From contig NZ_QKMF01000015.1 in the NCBI RefSeq assembly GCF_003208435.1, positions 51,091-115,090 of the forward strand: DNA of 64,000 nt. Reading direction: 5' to 3'. This stretch comes from Pelagimonas varians (GTDB taxonomy: Bacteria; Pseudomonadota; Alphaproteobacteria; Rhodobacterales; Rhodobacteraceae). Both the position numbers and the translations under genes were made by a program. Positions 1 through 8,700 of this stretch are shown in pieces. The notes beneath the pieces are model-generated. The model searched no databases and was not told where the DNA came from. It saw only the letters and a list, made by a program, of their open reading frames with translations. Position 1 is the stretch's first letter, and the number at the start of each line of letters is the position of its first letter.

Positions 1-88
1 CGGTGACACCGCAGGCCAAATGATGGGCCAGCCAGTCTAAAAGGAAGCCACCCTCATTGCGGACACATAGAACTGCGGTGACCTTCAT
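1..88 (-). CDS. GT2-type glycosyltransferase, N-terminal fragment (cut by window edge)
   Basis: Only the first 29 codons lie inside the window. Reading the minus strand from the ATG at 88 gives a start like MKVTAVLCVRNEGGFLLDW, which matches the opening of the GT2 glycosyltransferase encoded at 3860-4891 (VRITAVTCVKNEGPFLLEW). An AAGGG Shine-Dalgarno lies 6 nt before the ATG. It follows the FkbM gene by 49 nt on the same strand and is probably the next gene of the same glycan operon. The rest of the protein is outside the window, so substrate and full domain content cannot be judged. Confidence 0.7.
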   Translation of the reverse strand, partial: MKVTAVLCVRNEGGFLLDWLAHHLACGVT

Positions 89-137
89 ATCGTGCCCTTC
101 GTGTAACGCGGGTGACGAATTTTCGGCGAAAATTCAA

Positions 138-842
138 TCATCCCCAACCTTTACGGAATGTAACAACTTTGGCTTCTGATGCTTTGGGAAAATATGTCAG
201 TCCGGCCCTGTGCATTGCGTCAAAGACATTCTGAACCCCCTGTTGCCCAATCCATTGGGGGTGCAATTCTATTATGGCAACGCGAATGCCCGTCCAATCT
301 GCAGAAGGCAACAACACCGCTTCGGCCCCTTCGATGTCGCAGACCAGCACATCCGGTTTCAACCAGTCCAACACCGGGCCGATGGCATGACGTTCTATGT
401 TTACAATTTCCTTTACGCTATCGGGATCTGCATCGAAATCCATGGACGACCCAAGGAAGTTGTCGCGCACATAGAACTTTACGGGATCGCCAACGTCTGG
501 TGATAGCAAAGCGTTGCGCACGTCTACGTTTGTGACCCCATTGGCTTTATGCACCGAATGGATGTAAGGGATCAGCGCCGGGTTGGCCTCATAGCTGACC
601 ACTTTTTCCACCTTCTTCTTGACCGACAGCAGCGTCGACATATAGCCAAGCCCACCGCCCAGTTCCAACACCCGATCCCCTTGGCGAACCACCCGCATCA
701 CCGCGTCGCATTCTTTGCGCTCATAGGTGCCTTCGCGTATCGCACCGCGTACCCGGCCTGTGGTCAACTGCGGATGTTTCGGGATATTCATCCCCCGGGA
801 CCGGATATAGGGGCTGCGGGTTTTGGGCGCGCTTTCGTCCAT
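138..842 (-). CDS. FkbM-family methyltransferase
   Basis: A 234-residue SAM-dependent methyltransferase. A glycine-rich SAM loop (VLELGGGLGYMSTLL) lies near residue 60, followed by an acidic strand end (VVSYEANP) and a later VLVCDIEGAE motif typical of the FkbM family, which O-methylates sugars and other small acceptors. The frame is open upstream to 872, but the ATG at 842 is preferred because it sits one base after the TGA of the upstream glycosyltransferase gene. Inference: it methylates a sugar on the glycan built by the neighbouring glycosyltransferases and sulfotransferase. The family is certain; the acceptor is unknown. Confidence 0.82.
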   Translation of the reverse strand: MDESAPKTRSPYIRSRGMNIPKHPQLTTGRVRGAIREGTYERKECDAVMRVVRQGDRVLELGGGLGYMSTLLSVKKKVEKVVSYEANPALIPYIHSVHKANGVTNVDVRNALLSPDVGDPVKFYVRDNFLGSSMDFDADPDSVKEIVNIERHAIGPVLDWLKPDVLVCDIEGAEAVLLPSADWTGIRVAIIELHPQWIGQQGVQNVFDAMHRAGLTYFPKASEAKVVTFRKGWG

Positions 843-843
843 G

Positions 844-3216
844 TCAGTTCTCCATGTCGAGGGCGAGCGCAAAGGCCACCCGTTCGGTTTCGGTCAGGTC
901 CAATGCCAGCGCCTGTTGGTAGAGGTCTTCGAATTCCGGCATTGCGTGCAACTCAACCGCCTTGGCGTGATGCCAGTCCACCCCCTTTTGGTGCCACACC
1001 AACAAAACGGGGTCGGTCATCAGCCGGTTGTATTCTGCCTGCATCCTTGAAAGGTTCCGCTGGATTGTCACATCGCGATTCATGGACCAATCCATGCGAA
1101 TCCAGTAATTCAACCCGATGGACCGGTCGACATGCAGCGCCCGGCCGCGTTGACGTTTGATCAGATAGCTTTCGGCGCTGCGCAGGGCGTAGTGGTTCAA
1201 TTGGATCAGATCATAACCAATGGTCTTTTTTGAGTTGCGCCAGCCGTTTTTCAGCGCGTCACGCGTCATATCGGTGCCGGACCCATTGACCCATTTCACC
1301 TTGTGTTCTGCCCCTTTTTTCAGCTTGTTCGGACGGTGGCAGGAGATTTTTCCATAGGCTCCGATGTTCTTGAACATAGTCTTAAAGCCCCAAGCTGTAT
1401 GCGGTTTGGGGCAGTACTTTGGTGCGCAGGCATCGAATTGTTCGATGACAAAGGCGTCGGCCAGATTGGTTACGCCATTGTAGCCAAACAACCGCCAAGT
1501 CATGGCTATGTTAGTGGCGTCGGGCACACTGTCAAAGACATCTGCCAAGGTGCCGTTGCCGCAGCGCACATTCACAAACTCATCAACGTCAATATGGGCG
1601 ATCCAATCCGCGTTTTTGATCACAGGTTCGCTTAGAGCGTTATCAAGTGCATGTTGTTGCGGCGAATTTCCGGACCACGAGTCATTGTTGCGATGCTGCA
1701 AGATCCCCATATCCTGAAGCCGGTTCAGGATTTCTGTTGTCCCGTCGCTACAATCATTGGTGTAGATCAAGAAGCTGTCGAAGCCTATGGAACGATGATA
1801 GGCGACCCATTCGATGATGTAGGGGGCTTCATTTTTCATGCAGCCCACAATGACGTTTCCGCTGGACCCTTTTGGCAAAATCCGCGTTTTGATTGCCGAA
1901 TAAGCGGGGGCAGAGGCCTCTTCGTCAATAACCCCGAGGCGGTTGTGCGGCGCGAAAACCGAGGTTTGAAGCTTGGCAAAGTTTTGCTTGGCCAAGGGGG
2001 GCAATACCCTGCGCGCAACTGGGCTGAGCTGCGCGTCTATGTTCGCATCTGCACCGTTCTCAGGGGCTGGCGCTGCGCCAAGGGACGCCAAATCGGCAGA
2101 TTTATTGGCCAACTCTTCTTTGGTGGCTTCGTTGATGCGCCACCGAAAGGCCATCAAGTATTGCGTTGGGCGAAAGCCGCGCGTTGGGTCCGCCTCTTGC
2201 CAATTATGCGTTGGTTGGTCCGGGGCCATCAGGTGTGGGTCCAACCCGTCATGCGTTTGGCAAAGTAGTGCAATATCCTCAGCAAAATACCCGGATACAG
2301 CCTGCAAGCTGCCGGGCTGGATGGGGGCACCGTGGGTTTTGATCTCTCCCAAAAACTTGCGCCACAGCTGCCGGGGCAAGATGACCTTTTTTTGGGCCAG
2401 CAGCCGCAAGACGGCATCATTGAACATCCGTGATCTGGTCAGCCAAGACGCTGACGGCGCGGTTGGCATGTCCTCTGGGTCTGATTTGCCAAATGATCGA
2501 GGAATTCCAAAAGCGGCTTGTAGTTCTTTGGGGGCATGTTGTGAATAGAACTGTTCTGGTCGGATGTTGCGAAAGGTAACTGATCCAAGGCCAAACACAT
2601 TTTCCCAAAAGGTCTGCAGGCGTTGAAAATCAAGCCAGTAGCACGCGCCTTGGATTTCGCTGAACTGCCCAGCTTGCGGGTCAGGGGCTGGGCGGGTGGC
2701 CAATGCGGCGTCCCAGAACGATGGCGCGGTCAAACAGCCTAGCTCCAGATCCAGTGAACGGGCGCGACCGTCAATCAACTGGCCTGCATAACGTTGAACC
2801 AGCATGCGGGCAGGATCATCCAGATGGGCGACCACACGAATATCATCGGACAAGGGTAATAGCATTGCGCGCAGCCGCTTCAATTCGGAGGCGGTGCACA
2901 AAGACGAGCCCAATTGATGGGCTGACAAAATCAGGACATCGGGGGTATGCCGATCCACTTCGGCCTGTAATTGACGGGCGACATCGTCGCGCAGAACCTG
3001 TTGTTTGTCGGCTGCGATATACCCGCGGTTATAGCGCAGGCTGTCGACGTTTTCCGGATCGCTAACGGCCAAATACAACCTTGTGTGATTGCGTGCACCG
3101 AGGCTGCGGGCATAAAGCACACCTTGGCCAATGAGCTGGTCCCGTTTGGCATCCAGCACCCTTTGCAACCGGTCACTGCTGCCGGAATCGGGCCCGATGT
3201 GGACATAGATCCGCAT
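844..3216 (-). CDS. Bifunctional-looking protein: degenerate sulfotransferase-like domain plus GT2 glycosyltransferase
   Basis: A 790-residue protein. The N-terminus (IYVHIGPDSGSSDRLQRVL) has the position and shape of the PAPS-binding loop of bacterial sulfotransferases, but the KxGTT core is replaced by PDSGSSD, so that domain is probably not catalytic. A C-terminal GT2 domain starts near residue 455 (VIVGCMKNEAPYIIEW) and carries the metal-binding DVDEF near 543 and an LNHYALRS segment shared with the glycosyltransferase at 3860-4891. The ATG at 3216 overlaps the upstream TGA (TGATG), indicating translational coupling, and was chosen over the open frame reaching 3279. Role by context: glycosyl transfer in surface polysaccharide or glycoprotein synthesis. 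The middle 180 residues are unassigned. Confidence 0.75.
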   Translation of the reverse strand: MRIYVHIGPDSGSSDRLQRVLDAKRDQLIGQGVLYARSLGARNHTRLYLAVSDPENVDSLRYNRGYIAADKQQVLRDDVARQLQAEVDRHTPDVLILSAHQLGSSLCTASELKRLRAMLLPLSDDIRVVAHLDDPARMLVQRYAGQLIDGRARSLDLELGCLTAPSFWDAALATRPAPDPQAGQFSEIQGACYWLDFQRLQTFWENVFGLGSVTFRNIRPEQFYSQHAPKELQAAFGIPRSFGKSDPEDMPTAPSASWLTRSRMFNDAVLRLLAQKKVILPRQLWRKFLGEIKTHGAPIQPGSLQAVSGYFAEDIALLCQTHDGLDPHLMAPDQPTHNWQEADPTRGFRPTQYLMAFRWRINEATKEELANKSADLASLGAAPAPENGADANIDAQLSPVARRVLPPLAKQNFAKLQTSVFAPHNRLGVIDEEASAPAYSAIKTRILPKGSSGNVIVGCMKNEAPYIIEWVAYHRSIGFDSFLIYTNDCSDGTTEILNRLQDMGILQHRNNDSWSGNSPQQHALDNALSEPVIKNADWIAHIDVDEFVNVRCGNGTLADVFDSVPDATNIAMTWRLFGYNGVTNLADAFVIEQFDACAPKYCPKPHTAWGFKTMFKNIGAYGKISCHRPNKLKKGAEHKVKWVNGSGTDMTRDALKNGWRNSKKTIGYDLIQLNHYALRSAESYLIKRQRGRALHVDRSIGLNYWIRMDWSMNRDVTIQRNLSRMQAEYNRLMTDPVLLVWHQKGVDWHHAKAVELHAMPEFEDLYQQALALDLTETERVAFALALDMEN

Positions 3217-3863
3217 CAAATCATCCCCTTCGAACCACTGGGATCGCGGATCTTTTTGTTTACGTTCAGCTTGCCCCACCAGGGTAACTTTAGCCCGACA
3301 TGGGCGGACAAGCGGGCCCGCGCATTTGAGGCCCCCATAGGCAATTCCAAAAATCGCGGATCATCGCCAAAGACATCGCGCAGCATATCATAATGCCCTT
3401 CGATCCATCGGATGCGTTCGGCGTCGCTTTCTCCGTAGCCCAAGGGAAGGCCGGGAATGGTGCCGCCGGGCAAGCGGTCTGTGCCAAGACTGTTCCAGCG
3501 TCGCATACTGTCAGATACTTCTTCAGCAGGGCGCCAAGTGGCAACAAACAACAGGTCAGGCCGCGTCATCCGCATAGCCTTAAGCATCACATAATCGCAT
3601 TGCGGCCAAAGCGATGTTTCACCGTTCAGTGCACTTATTTCTGAAAGCGCATCATAGACGTCGAGATATTTGAAAGGGTTCCCTTCAAAATAGCCATTGT
3701 AGAGCTGACGCCCGACAAAGGTGCCGCCCAATTGTGGGTCTCGCGTGTGAACGCGCCGCACCTTGTGGTCAGCCACCCGCCAACCGGCTTTGTCCAATGC
3801 ATAGGCCAAAGACGTTGTACCGGTTTTGGGCAGCCCCAAATTGATGCATTTGACCCCTGTCAT
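3216..3863 (-). CDS. Sulfotransferase family protein
   Basis: A 215-residue protein with an intact sulfotransferase phosphosulfate loop, GLPKTGTTSLAYAL, within the first 25 residues, where PAPS 5'-phosphosulfate binding is expected. A later LLFVATWRPAEEVSDSMRRWN segment resembles the 3'-phosphate-binding strand and loop (R and S residues). The start at 3863 overlaps the previous stop (ATGA) and its own stop overlaps the next start, so it is embedded in a coupled operon. Inference: it sulfates a sugar of the glycan assembled by the flanking GT2 enzymes. It is shorter than many sulfotransferases, but single-domain members of this size exist. Confidence 0.78.
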   Translation of the reverse strand: MTGVKCINLGLPKTGTTSLAYALDKAGWRVADHKVRRVHTRDPQLGGTFVGRQLYNGYFEGNPFKYLDVYDALSEISALNGETSLWPQCDYVMLKAMRMTRPDLLFVATWRPAEEVSDSMRRWNSLGTDRLPGGTIPGLPLGYGESDAERIRWIEGHYDMLRDVFGDDPRFLELPMGASNARARLSAHVGLKLPWWGKLNVNKKIRDPSGSKGMI

Positions 3864-4891
3864 GAGGCCAAACCAAGTTCCCGCATCAGTTCGTATTCGC
3901 CGGGGGGATAGGGGGGCAAATCGCGAAGATGTGTGTATAATCCGGCATAAGCTGGATCGGCCATCAACTGATCGCGCTTTTGGCGGTGTAACCGGACGCA
4001 TTCACTGTGCAACGGACCAATCACCGGATTGGCGTGCAAGGCTGACATTGCGGCCTCTAGCCTAGGGGCATAGCGCAAAATCGATCGGTCTTGGAAAGAC
4101 CGGTCATTGCGTTCACGCCAATAAGTGTCATCGAAATTGCGGTTTTCGCGGTTCACATCGCCCCGATCATTTTTGACCAAATAGCTGTCGAGCGACCGCA
4201 AAGCGTAGTGGTTCAAAGTCGCCAACCCGCGCGCTCCAGCCGCGGGGAACTTGCGAATGCGGCGGCTGTTTGCTGCAACATAAAACTTGTGCGGCACATT
4301 GCGGCCCGATCCATCGGTCCAGCTGGGGCGTCGACCTTTGGGAAGTCTGGCTTTGAAAAACGGTCGATGCGCGCCAAAATAGTGCAGCGGAAAATCGCCC
4401 CGAACCAATGACTTCACCTCAATCGCGGTTTCTGCGCACCACAAATCAGGATTGTGCGAGGCGGTGAACTGTTCGATCACAGGGCGGTCTTCGAAATCTG
4501 TAACCCCGCAGTTGGCAAAGAATTGAAACGTCACCGAAATTGCTTGCGGATTCCCACAGGCCTCAATCAGTGCGGGAATGCTGTGATCACCCGTATGTAT
4601 GTTCAAGAATTCATCGACATCTGCAATCCAAACCCAATCGGCTTGCATCACGACGTCTTGCTTGGCGGCATCCTTTAGGGCTTCCATTTGATAATTGCGG
4701 CCTTTGGCGGGGTTTGGCAGATGAGTGACAGCGCCGTTTTCGGCCAATGCGTCCAGTAAAACATCCGTGCCATCGGTGCAATCGTTTGAATAGAATAGAA
4801 AATCTGTCACACCCAACAGGCGGTTAAACGCGATCCATTCCAGCAAAAATGGACCTTCATTTTTAACACAGGTGACAGCGGTTATGCGCAC
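3860..4891 (-). CDS. Glycosyltransferase family 2 protein
   Basis: A 343-residue GT-A fold glycosyltransferase. Its N-terminus ITAVTCVKNEGPFLLEW is typical of the nucleotide-sugar-binding strand of this GT2 subgroup, followed by a YSNDCTDGT loop and the metal-binding WIADVDEFLN near residue 90. The conserved LNHYALRSLDSYL segment near 230 also occurs in the protein at 844-3216. The frame is open to a GTG at 4921, but the GTG at 4891 is chosen because AAGGAG lies 7 nt upstream of it. It is the first gene of the minus-strand cluster, so transcription probably starts in 4892-5202. The sugar donor is unknown. Confidence 0.83.
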   Translation of the reverse strand: MRITAVTCVKNEGPFLLEWIAFNRLLGVTDFLFYSNDCTDGTDVLLDALAENGAVTHLPNPAKGRNYQMEALKDAAKQDVVMQADWVWIADVDEFLNIHTGDHSIPALIEACGNPQAISVTFQFFANCGVTDFEDRPVIEQFTASHNPDLWCAETAIEVKSLVRGDFPLHYFGAHRPFFKARLPKGRRPSWTDGSGRNVPHKFYVAANSRRIRKFPAAGARGLATLNHYALRSLDSYLVKNDRGDVNRENRNFDDTYWRERNDRSFQDRSILRYAPRLEAAMSALHANPVIGPLHSECVRLHRQKRDQLMADPAYAGLYTHLRDLPPYPPGEYELMRELGLAS

Positions 4892-4921
4892 GGCAGACTC
4901 CTTGGGGGCGGATATGCGCAC

Positions 4922-5202
4922 ACACTAGCGCCACCTTGCAAACCGAAGGTTACGACGGCATCACAAAAACCGGCGGGGTACATGTTGTTTGATCCCAGGC
5001 GTTGCGCCGTGCATGTGCTATGGGGCATGTCTGCTCATCCGCCAATCACCCGGTTTTCCCCGGTTGTTCGTTGACAGAATCATCGCATTCCGCGCGGCAC
5101 CCGTCAATGCAAAGCATAAGGTCGGGCCGTCTTGTGCGACTTTGGCGCTATTGACCCTTCCTTGCTGGCGGGGCAATCGAGAGGGGCCGAGGGAGATTAT
5201 AT
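4922..5202. other. Divergent intergenic region between glycan cluster and moxR
   Basis: This 281-bp gap separates divergently transcribed units and must hold both promoters. A TTGACA hexamer occurs near 5090, but no good -10 follows at 16-18 bp, so no promoter is assigned. No open frame with a ribosome-binding site was seen. Confidence 0.4.
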
Positions 5203-6111
5203 ATGACTATTCCAGCATCTATCGATGACGTGCAAACACAACTGGCCAGCACAGGCTATGTCTGCGGACGGGCCTTGGCCACAGTGGTGTTCCTATCGCT
5301 GCGTCTGGGCCGCCCCTTGTTTCTAGAGGGCGAAGCAGGCGTCGGTAAAACCGAAATCGCCAAAGCTCTGGCTTTGATGCTGAACCGCAAACTCATCCGG
5401 CTGCAATGCTACGAAGGGCTGGATGCCTCCTCTGCGGTGTATGAATGGAACTTTCCAGCGCAGATGATCGCCATCCGCACCGCCGAAGCGCAGGGCGGAG
5501 CAGACCGCGGCACTTTGCAAACTGAACTGTTTTCCAAAGATTTTCTAATCGAACGGCCTCTGCTTGAGGCCATGCGCCCGGATGAAAATGGCGCTCCGAT
5601 CTTGTTGATCGACGAATTGGATCGCACGGATGAACCCTTCGAAGCTTTCCTTCTCGAAGCCCTTTCTGATTTTCAGGTTACAATCCCCGAGATCGGCACA
5701 ATCAAGGCACCCGAGCCCCCCATCGTTATCTTGACGTCAAACCGCACCCGCGAAGTGCATGACGCCCTTAAACGTCGTTGTTTGTACCATTGGGTCGATT
5801 ACCCTGACTTCGCCCGCGAAGTCGAAATCCTGACCTCCCGCGCCCCCGAAGTTGCCGATACCTTGTCACGCCAGATTGTCAGCTTTGTGCAGACCCTGCG
5901 GACCGAAGATCTCTTCAAAAAACCGGGGGTCGCAGAAACCATCGATTGGGCAAAGTGCCTTCTCGCTCTGGACGTGGTCGACCTGTCACCGGAAATGATC
6001 TCGGACACACTCGGCGCGATTTTGAAATACCAGGACGACATTGCCAAAATCCACGGCTCCGAAGCCAAACGCATACTGGATGAAGCCAGCGCTGCTCTGG
6101 AACCGGCCTGA
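5203..6111 (+). CDS. MoxR-family AAA+ ATPase
   Basis: A 302-residue AAA+ ATPase of the MoxR/CoxD type. Walker A (GEAGVGKTEIAKAL) is near residue 44, Walker B (ILLIDELDRTDEPF) near 130, and a sensor-1 segment (VILTSNRTREV) near 175. GGGAG precedes the ATG at suitable spacing. MoxR ATPases act with VWA-domain partners as chaperones that mature or insert cofactors into enzyme complexes such as molybdenum hydroxylases. Here the partner is the CoxE-like VWA gene immediately downstream. No molybdenum hydroxylase or XdhC gene is visible, so the client enzyme is unknown. Confidence 0.9.
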   Translation: MTIPASIDDVQTQLASTGYVCGRALATVVFLSLRLGRPLFLEGEAGVGKTEIAKALALMLNRKLIRLQCYEGLDASSAVYEWNFPAQMIAIRTAEAQGGADRGTLQTELFSKDFLIERPLLEAMRPDENGAPILLIDELDRTDEPFEAFLLEALSDFQVTIPEIGTIKAPEPPIVILTSNRTREVHDALKRRCLYHWVDYPDFAREVEILTSRAPEVADTLSRQIVSFVQTLRTEDLFKKPGVAETIDWAKCLLALDVVDLSPEMISDTLGAILKYQDDIAKIHGSEAKRILDEASAALEPA

Positions 6112-6135
6112 TGTTTCTTCTGTCTGAAAATATCC

Positions 6136-6165
6136 CGGGGGTGTGGGGGCAGCGCCCCCACGTAG
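6136..6165 (+). repeat. GC-rich palindrome between moxR and the VWA gene
   Basis: An 8-bp perfect stem (GTGGGGGC / GCCCCCAC) with a 3-nt loop lies between the two genes, preceded by ATCCCGGGGG. There is no T-run, so it is not a classical terminator. It may be a dispersed extragenic palindrome or an mRNA-stability hairpin. Only one copy was noticed in this window. Confidence 0.4.
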
Positions 6166-6169
6166 GCTG

Positions 6170-7420
6170 ATGGCTGAACACATCCCTCTCGAAATTCCGG
6201 ATGAGCCGCGCCTTGCGCAAAACATCATCCATTTTGCCCGCGCGCTGCGCAGAGCTGGCTTGCCGATTGGGCCGGGCCGGGTGATCGACGCGATCCGTGC
6301 CGTCGAAGCCGCGGGTTTCAGCGACCGCATGGATTTCTTTTGGACGTTGCACGCCTGTTTTGTAAATCGTCCCGAACACCGTTTGATCTATGCACAGGTC
6401 TTTCGGCTGTATTGGCGTGATCCGCGCTATCTTGAACATATGATGGCTTTGATGCTGCCGGCCGTCCGCGGCGTTCAAGAGGACAAGCAAGCCCAATCAG
6501 GTGAAAAACGCGCTGCTCAGGCCTTGCTTGGCGACGAGATGCCCGATGTCCCCGAGGGCGAACAAGAAGAGGACGGCACCCAGATCGAAGTCGACGCGTC
6601 GATGACGATCAGCAGCGATGAAATGCTGAAGTCTTTGGATTTCGAGCAGATGTCGACAGAGGAGATCGCCCAGGCCAAACGGATGTTGTCCCGACTGTCC
6701 TTGCCGGTAAAACCCTTTGCATCGCGGCGGTCTATGGCGTCGGCGCGCGGGTTGCGGACGGATTATCGCAAAACCATGCGCAATGCTCTGCGGCAGGGCG
6801 GAGAATTTCGCGCCATTGCCCATGCCAAACCGCGTTTGCGCTGGCCCAATCTGGTGGTGCTTTGCGATATTTCCGGCTCGATGAGCCAATATAGCCGCAT
6901 GGTGCTGCATTTTCTTCATGCTGTTGCCAATGAAAAGGGCGCTGGCTGGTCCAAGGTCCACGCGTTTACTTTTGGAACCCAGTTGACCAACATCACCCGC
7001 CATTTGGCCACCCGCGATGTGGATGCGGCGCTGAAATCAGCCGGAGCCGAGGCTCAGGACTGGGAAGGCGGCACCCGTATTGGCGATTGCCTGCACGCTT
7101 TCAATCGGGACTGGTCGCGCCGCGTGATGGGACAGGGCGCAGTTGTTTTGCTGATCACCGACGGGTTGGATCGCGGTGTACCTGAAGATCTGGCCAAGGA
7201 AATGCACCGCATTCAACTGTCATCACGGCGGTTGATCTGGTTGAATCCATTGCTCAGGTGGGATGAATTCGCCCCCAAGGCCACTGGCATCCGCACCATG
7301 CTTCCCTTTGTTGACAGTTTTCGCGCGGGGCATTCGATCCAGTCTCTCGAGGATCTGGCCAGTGCGATTTCAAAGCCGGATGATGCAGGGGAAAAAGCCC
7401 GTTTGATGGCCATGCTCTAG
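6170..7420 (+). CDS. VWA domain-containing CoxE-like protein
   Basis: A 416-residue protein of the CoxE-like VWA family. The C-terminal half has a von Willebrand A domain with an intact MIDAS metal site (CDISGSMSQYS) near residue 230 and a later LLITDGLDRG strand and loop. A strongly acidic linker (PEGEQEEDGTQ) lies near residue 130. The ATG at 6170 is used; the open frame extends to 6143 but that part falls in the GC-rich palindrome. It pairs with the MoxR ATPase 58 nt upstream, the usual chaperone/VWA arrangement in aerobic CO-dehydrogenase-type maturation modules. The client is not identifiable here. Confidence 0.87.
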   Translation: MAEHIPLEIPDEPRLAQNIIHFARALRRAGLPIGPGRVIDAIRAVEAAGFSDRMDFFWTLHACFVNRPEHRLIYAQVFRLYWRDPRYLEHMMALMLPAVRGVQEDKQAQSGEKRAAQALLGDEMPDVPEGEQEEDGTQIEVDASMTISSDEMLKSLDFEQMSTEEIAQAKRMLSRLSLPVKPFASRRSMASARGLRTDYRKTMRNALRQGGEFRAIAHAKPRLRWPNLVVLCDISGSMSQYSRMVLHFLHAVANEKGAGWSKVHAFTFGTQLTNITRHLATRDVDAALKSAGAEAQDWEGGTRIGDCLHAFNRDWSRRVMGQGAVVLLITDGLDRGVPEDLAKEMHRIQLSSRRLIWLNPLLRWDEFAPKATGIRTMLPFVDSFRAGHSIQSLEDLASAISKPDDAGEKARLMAML

Positions 7421-7480
7421 CAAGAAGACACTCCAATTTTTGAAACACCTATTGAAATTGGAATGTATTTGATTTGAATC

Positions 7481-7496
7481 ATTCTGATACTGGAAT
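7481..7496 (+). promoter_or_regulatory. Candidate SqrR/BigR-type operator with overlapping promoter
   Basis: The sequence ATTC-TGATACTG-GAAT fits the ATTC-N8-GAAT pattern reported for the sulfide/persulfide-responsive ArsR-family repressors SqrR/BigR. It overlaps a weak -35 (TTCTGA, 7482-7487), with a good -10 (TATGAT, 7504-7509) 16 nt on, so binding would block pmpAB transcription. A separate inverted repeat CCAATTT/AAATTGG spans 7433-7461. The regulator gene is not in the window. Confidence 0.5.
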
Positions 7497-7541
7497 GTGT
7501 TCTTATGATCCTTCTCTATGAAATCCATTGGAGAGATCAAA

Positions 7542-8087
7542 ATGGCACTTGATTGGAAAATCGGAGGCGTGCTTTTGGGGCTCGTCTTCTTTGCGGCGGT
7601 CTTGCTGGTCAAGCCGATCGGCGTATCAACGCAGTTTGTAATTCTGGACGGGATTGTGGCTGATGTTGCTTCACCGGACTTTATCACCCAAACCGAAGAT
7701 GGTTTTACGTCTACCAATGCCTATATGGCCAAGTCGGACGGAAAATATGCCAAAAGCGCTGCCAATCCGTTGAACTATAGCTTTGTTTTTGTGCTGGCCA
7801 TGATGATTGGTGCAGCGGCATCTTCCTACTTGCGCGGCGGGTTTGCAGCGGCGTCGCGTCTGCCAGATGTATGGGTTGCCAACTACGGAAATACACCACT
7901 CAAACGCTATATGGTTGCCTTTGTGGGCGGGTTTATTGCGCTCTATGGTGCGCGTTTGGCAGGGGGGTGCACCTCCGGTCACATGATGTCTGGTATGATG
8001 CAGACATCGATTTCGGGGTATTTGTTCACTGCAGCGACCTTTGCTGCCGCCGTTCCAACCGCAATGATTATGTATAAAAGGGGCTAA
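7542..8087 (+). CDS. pmpA: YeeE/YedE-family sulfur transport subunit (PmpA-like)
   Basis: A 181-residue hydrophobic protein with about four membrane segments. The motif LAGGCTSGHMMSG near residue 146 contains the conserved cysteine of YeeE/YedE (TsuA-type) permeases, which pass thiosulfate or other sulfur species across the inner membrane. The start at 7542 has GGAGAG 6 nt upstream; the open frame from 7518 lacks a ribosome-binding site. It forms a two-gene operon with the second half-permease 3 nt downstream; together they equal one full-length YeeE/YedE. The assignment as PmpA is from family and split arrangement; the transported species is inferred. Confidence 0.8.
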   Translation: MALDWKIGGVLLGLVFFAAVLLVKPIGVSTQFVILDGIVADVASPDFITQTEDGFTSTNAYMAKSDGKYAKSAANPLNYSFVFVLAMMIGAAASSYLRGGFAAASRLPDVWVANYGNTPLKRYMVAFVGGFIALYGARLAGGCTSGHMMSGMMQTSISGYLFTAATFAAAVPTAMIMYKRG

Positions 8088-8090
8088 ACC

Positions 8091-8681
8091 ATGCAAATTT
8101 TACTAGCACTTTTGATCGGTGCGGGCTTTGGCGCGATGCTTGACCGAATTGGCGCTACCAATCCAAGTGTGCTGACGGGCATGTTGACACTGCGCCGTTT
8201 GAACCTTGCGAAAACCATTATGATGGCCATCGGAACCGGATCCATTTTGATGTTTGGCGGCCAGATGCTTGGCTTGGTCGATGTGGCCCATATGAGCGTC
8301 AAATCCGCTTATGTCGGGGTGTTGATTGGCGGTTTGATGTTGGGGGTCGGCTGGGCCATATCTGGCTTTTGTCCCGGTACAGGCGTTTGCGCGGCTGCGA
8401 CAGGCCGCAAGGATGCGGTGTTCTTTATTTCTGGCGGATTGCTTGGCGCAGCTGCTTACATGGTGACTTATCCGGCATGGAAAGCATCCGGTCTGTTGGA
8501 GGATATCCTTGGCGGTAAGGTCACCTTGGGCGATGTTCCGGGTTCAAAATTTGACGGCCTTTTTGCGGTGCCAGGCGACATCTTGGGCATTTTGATCGGG
8601 GTGATCTTTATCCTTGTCGCCTATGTCTTGCCACACAGCTTGTCCGGTTTGGACAAGGGCGCAGAGGTACCTGCGGAATAA
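8091..8681 (+). CDS. pmpB: YeeE/YedE-family sulfur transport subunit (PmpB-like)
   Basis: A 196-residue membrane protein with several predicted helices. The motif GWAISGFCPGTGVCAAATGR near residue 90 is the second conserved cysteine signature of YeeE/YedE transporters. It starts 3 nt after pmpA stops, so the two are co-translated and probably assemble as a heteromer. A strong terminator follows at 8701-8734. Together with the ATTC-N8-GAAT operator upstream, the operon looks like a sulfide- or persulfide-inducible sulfur import or export system. DUF6691 is another label for this half. Confidence 0.8.
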   Translation: MQILLALLIGAGFGAMLDRIGATNPSVLTGMLTLRRLNLAKTIMMAIGTGSILMFGGQMLGLVDVAHMSVKSAYVGVLIGGLMLGVGWAISGFCPGTGVCAAATGRKDAVFFISGGLLGAAAYMVTYPAWKASGLLEDILGGKVTLGDVPGSKFDGLFAVPGDILGILIGVIFILVAYVLPHSLSGLDKGAEVPAE

Positions 8682-8700
8682 ATATTGACAGACAAAACTC

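Noticed and set aside
549..1160. 203-residue plus-strand open frame
   Set aside because: It lies opposite the FkbM and GT2 fusion genes, has low-complexity Arg/Pro/Ala composition and no ribosome-binding site; a shadow of the minus-strand genes.
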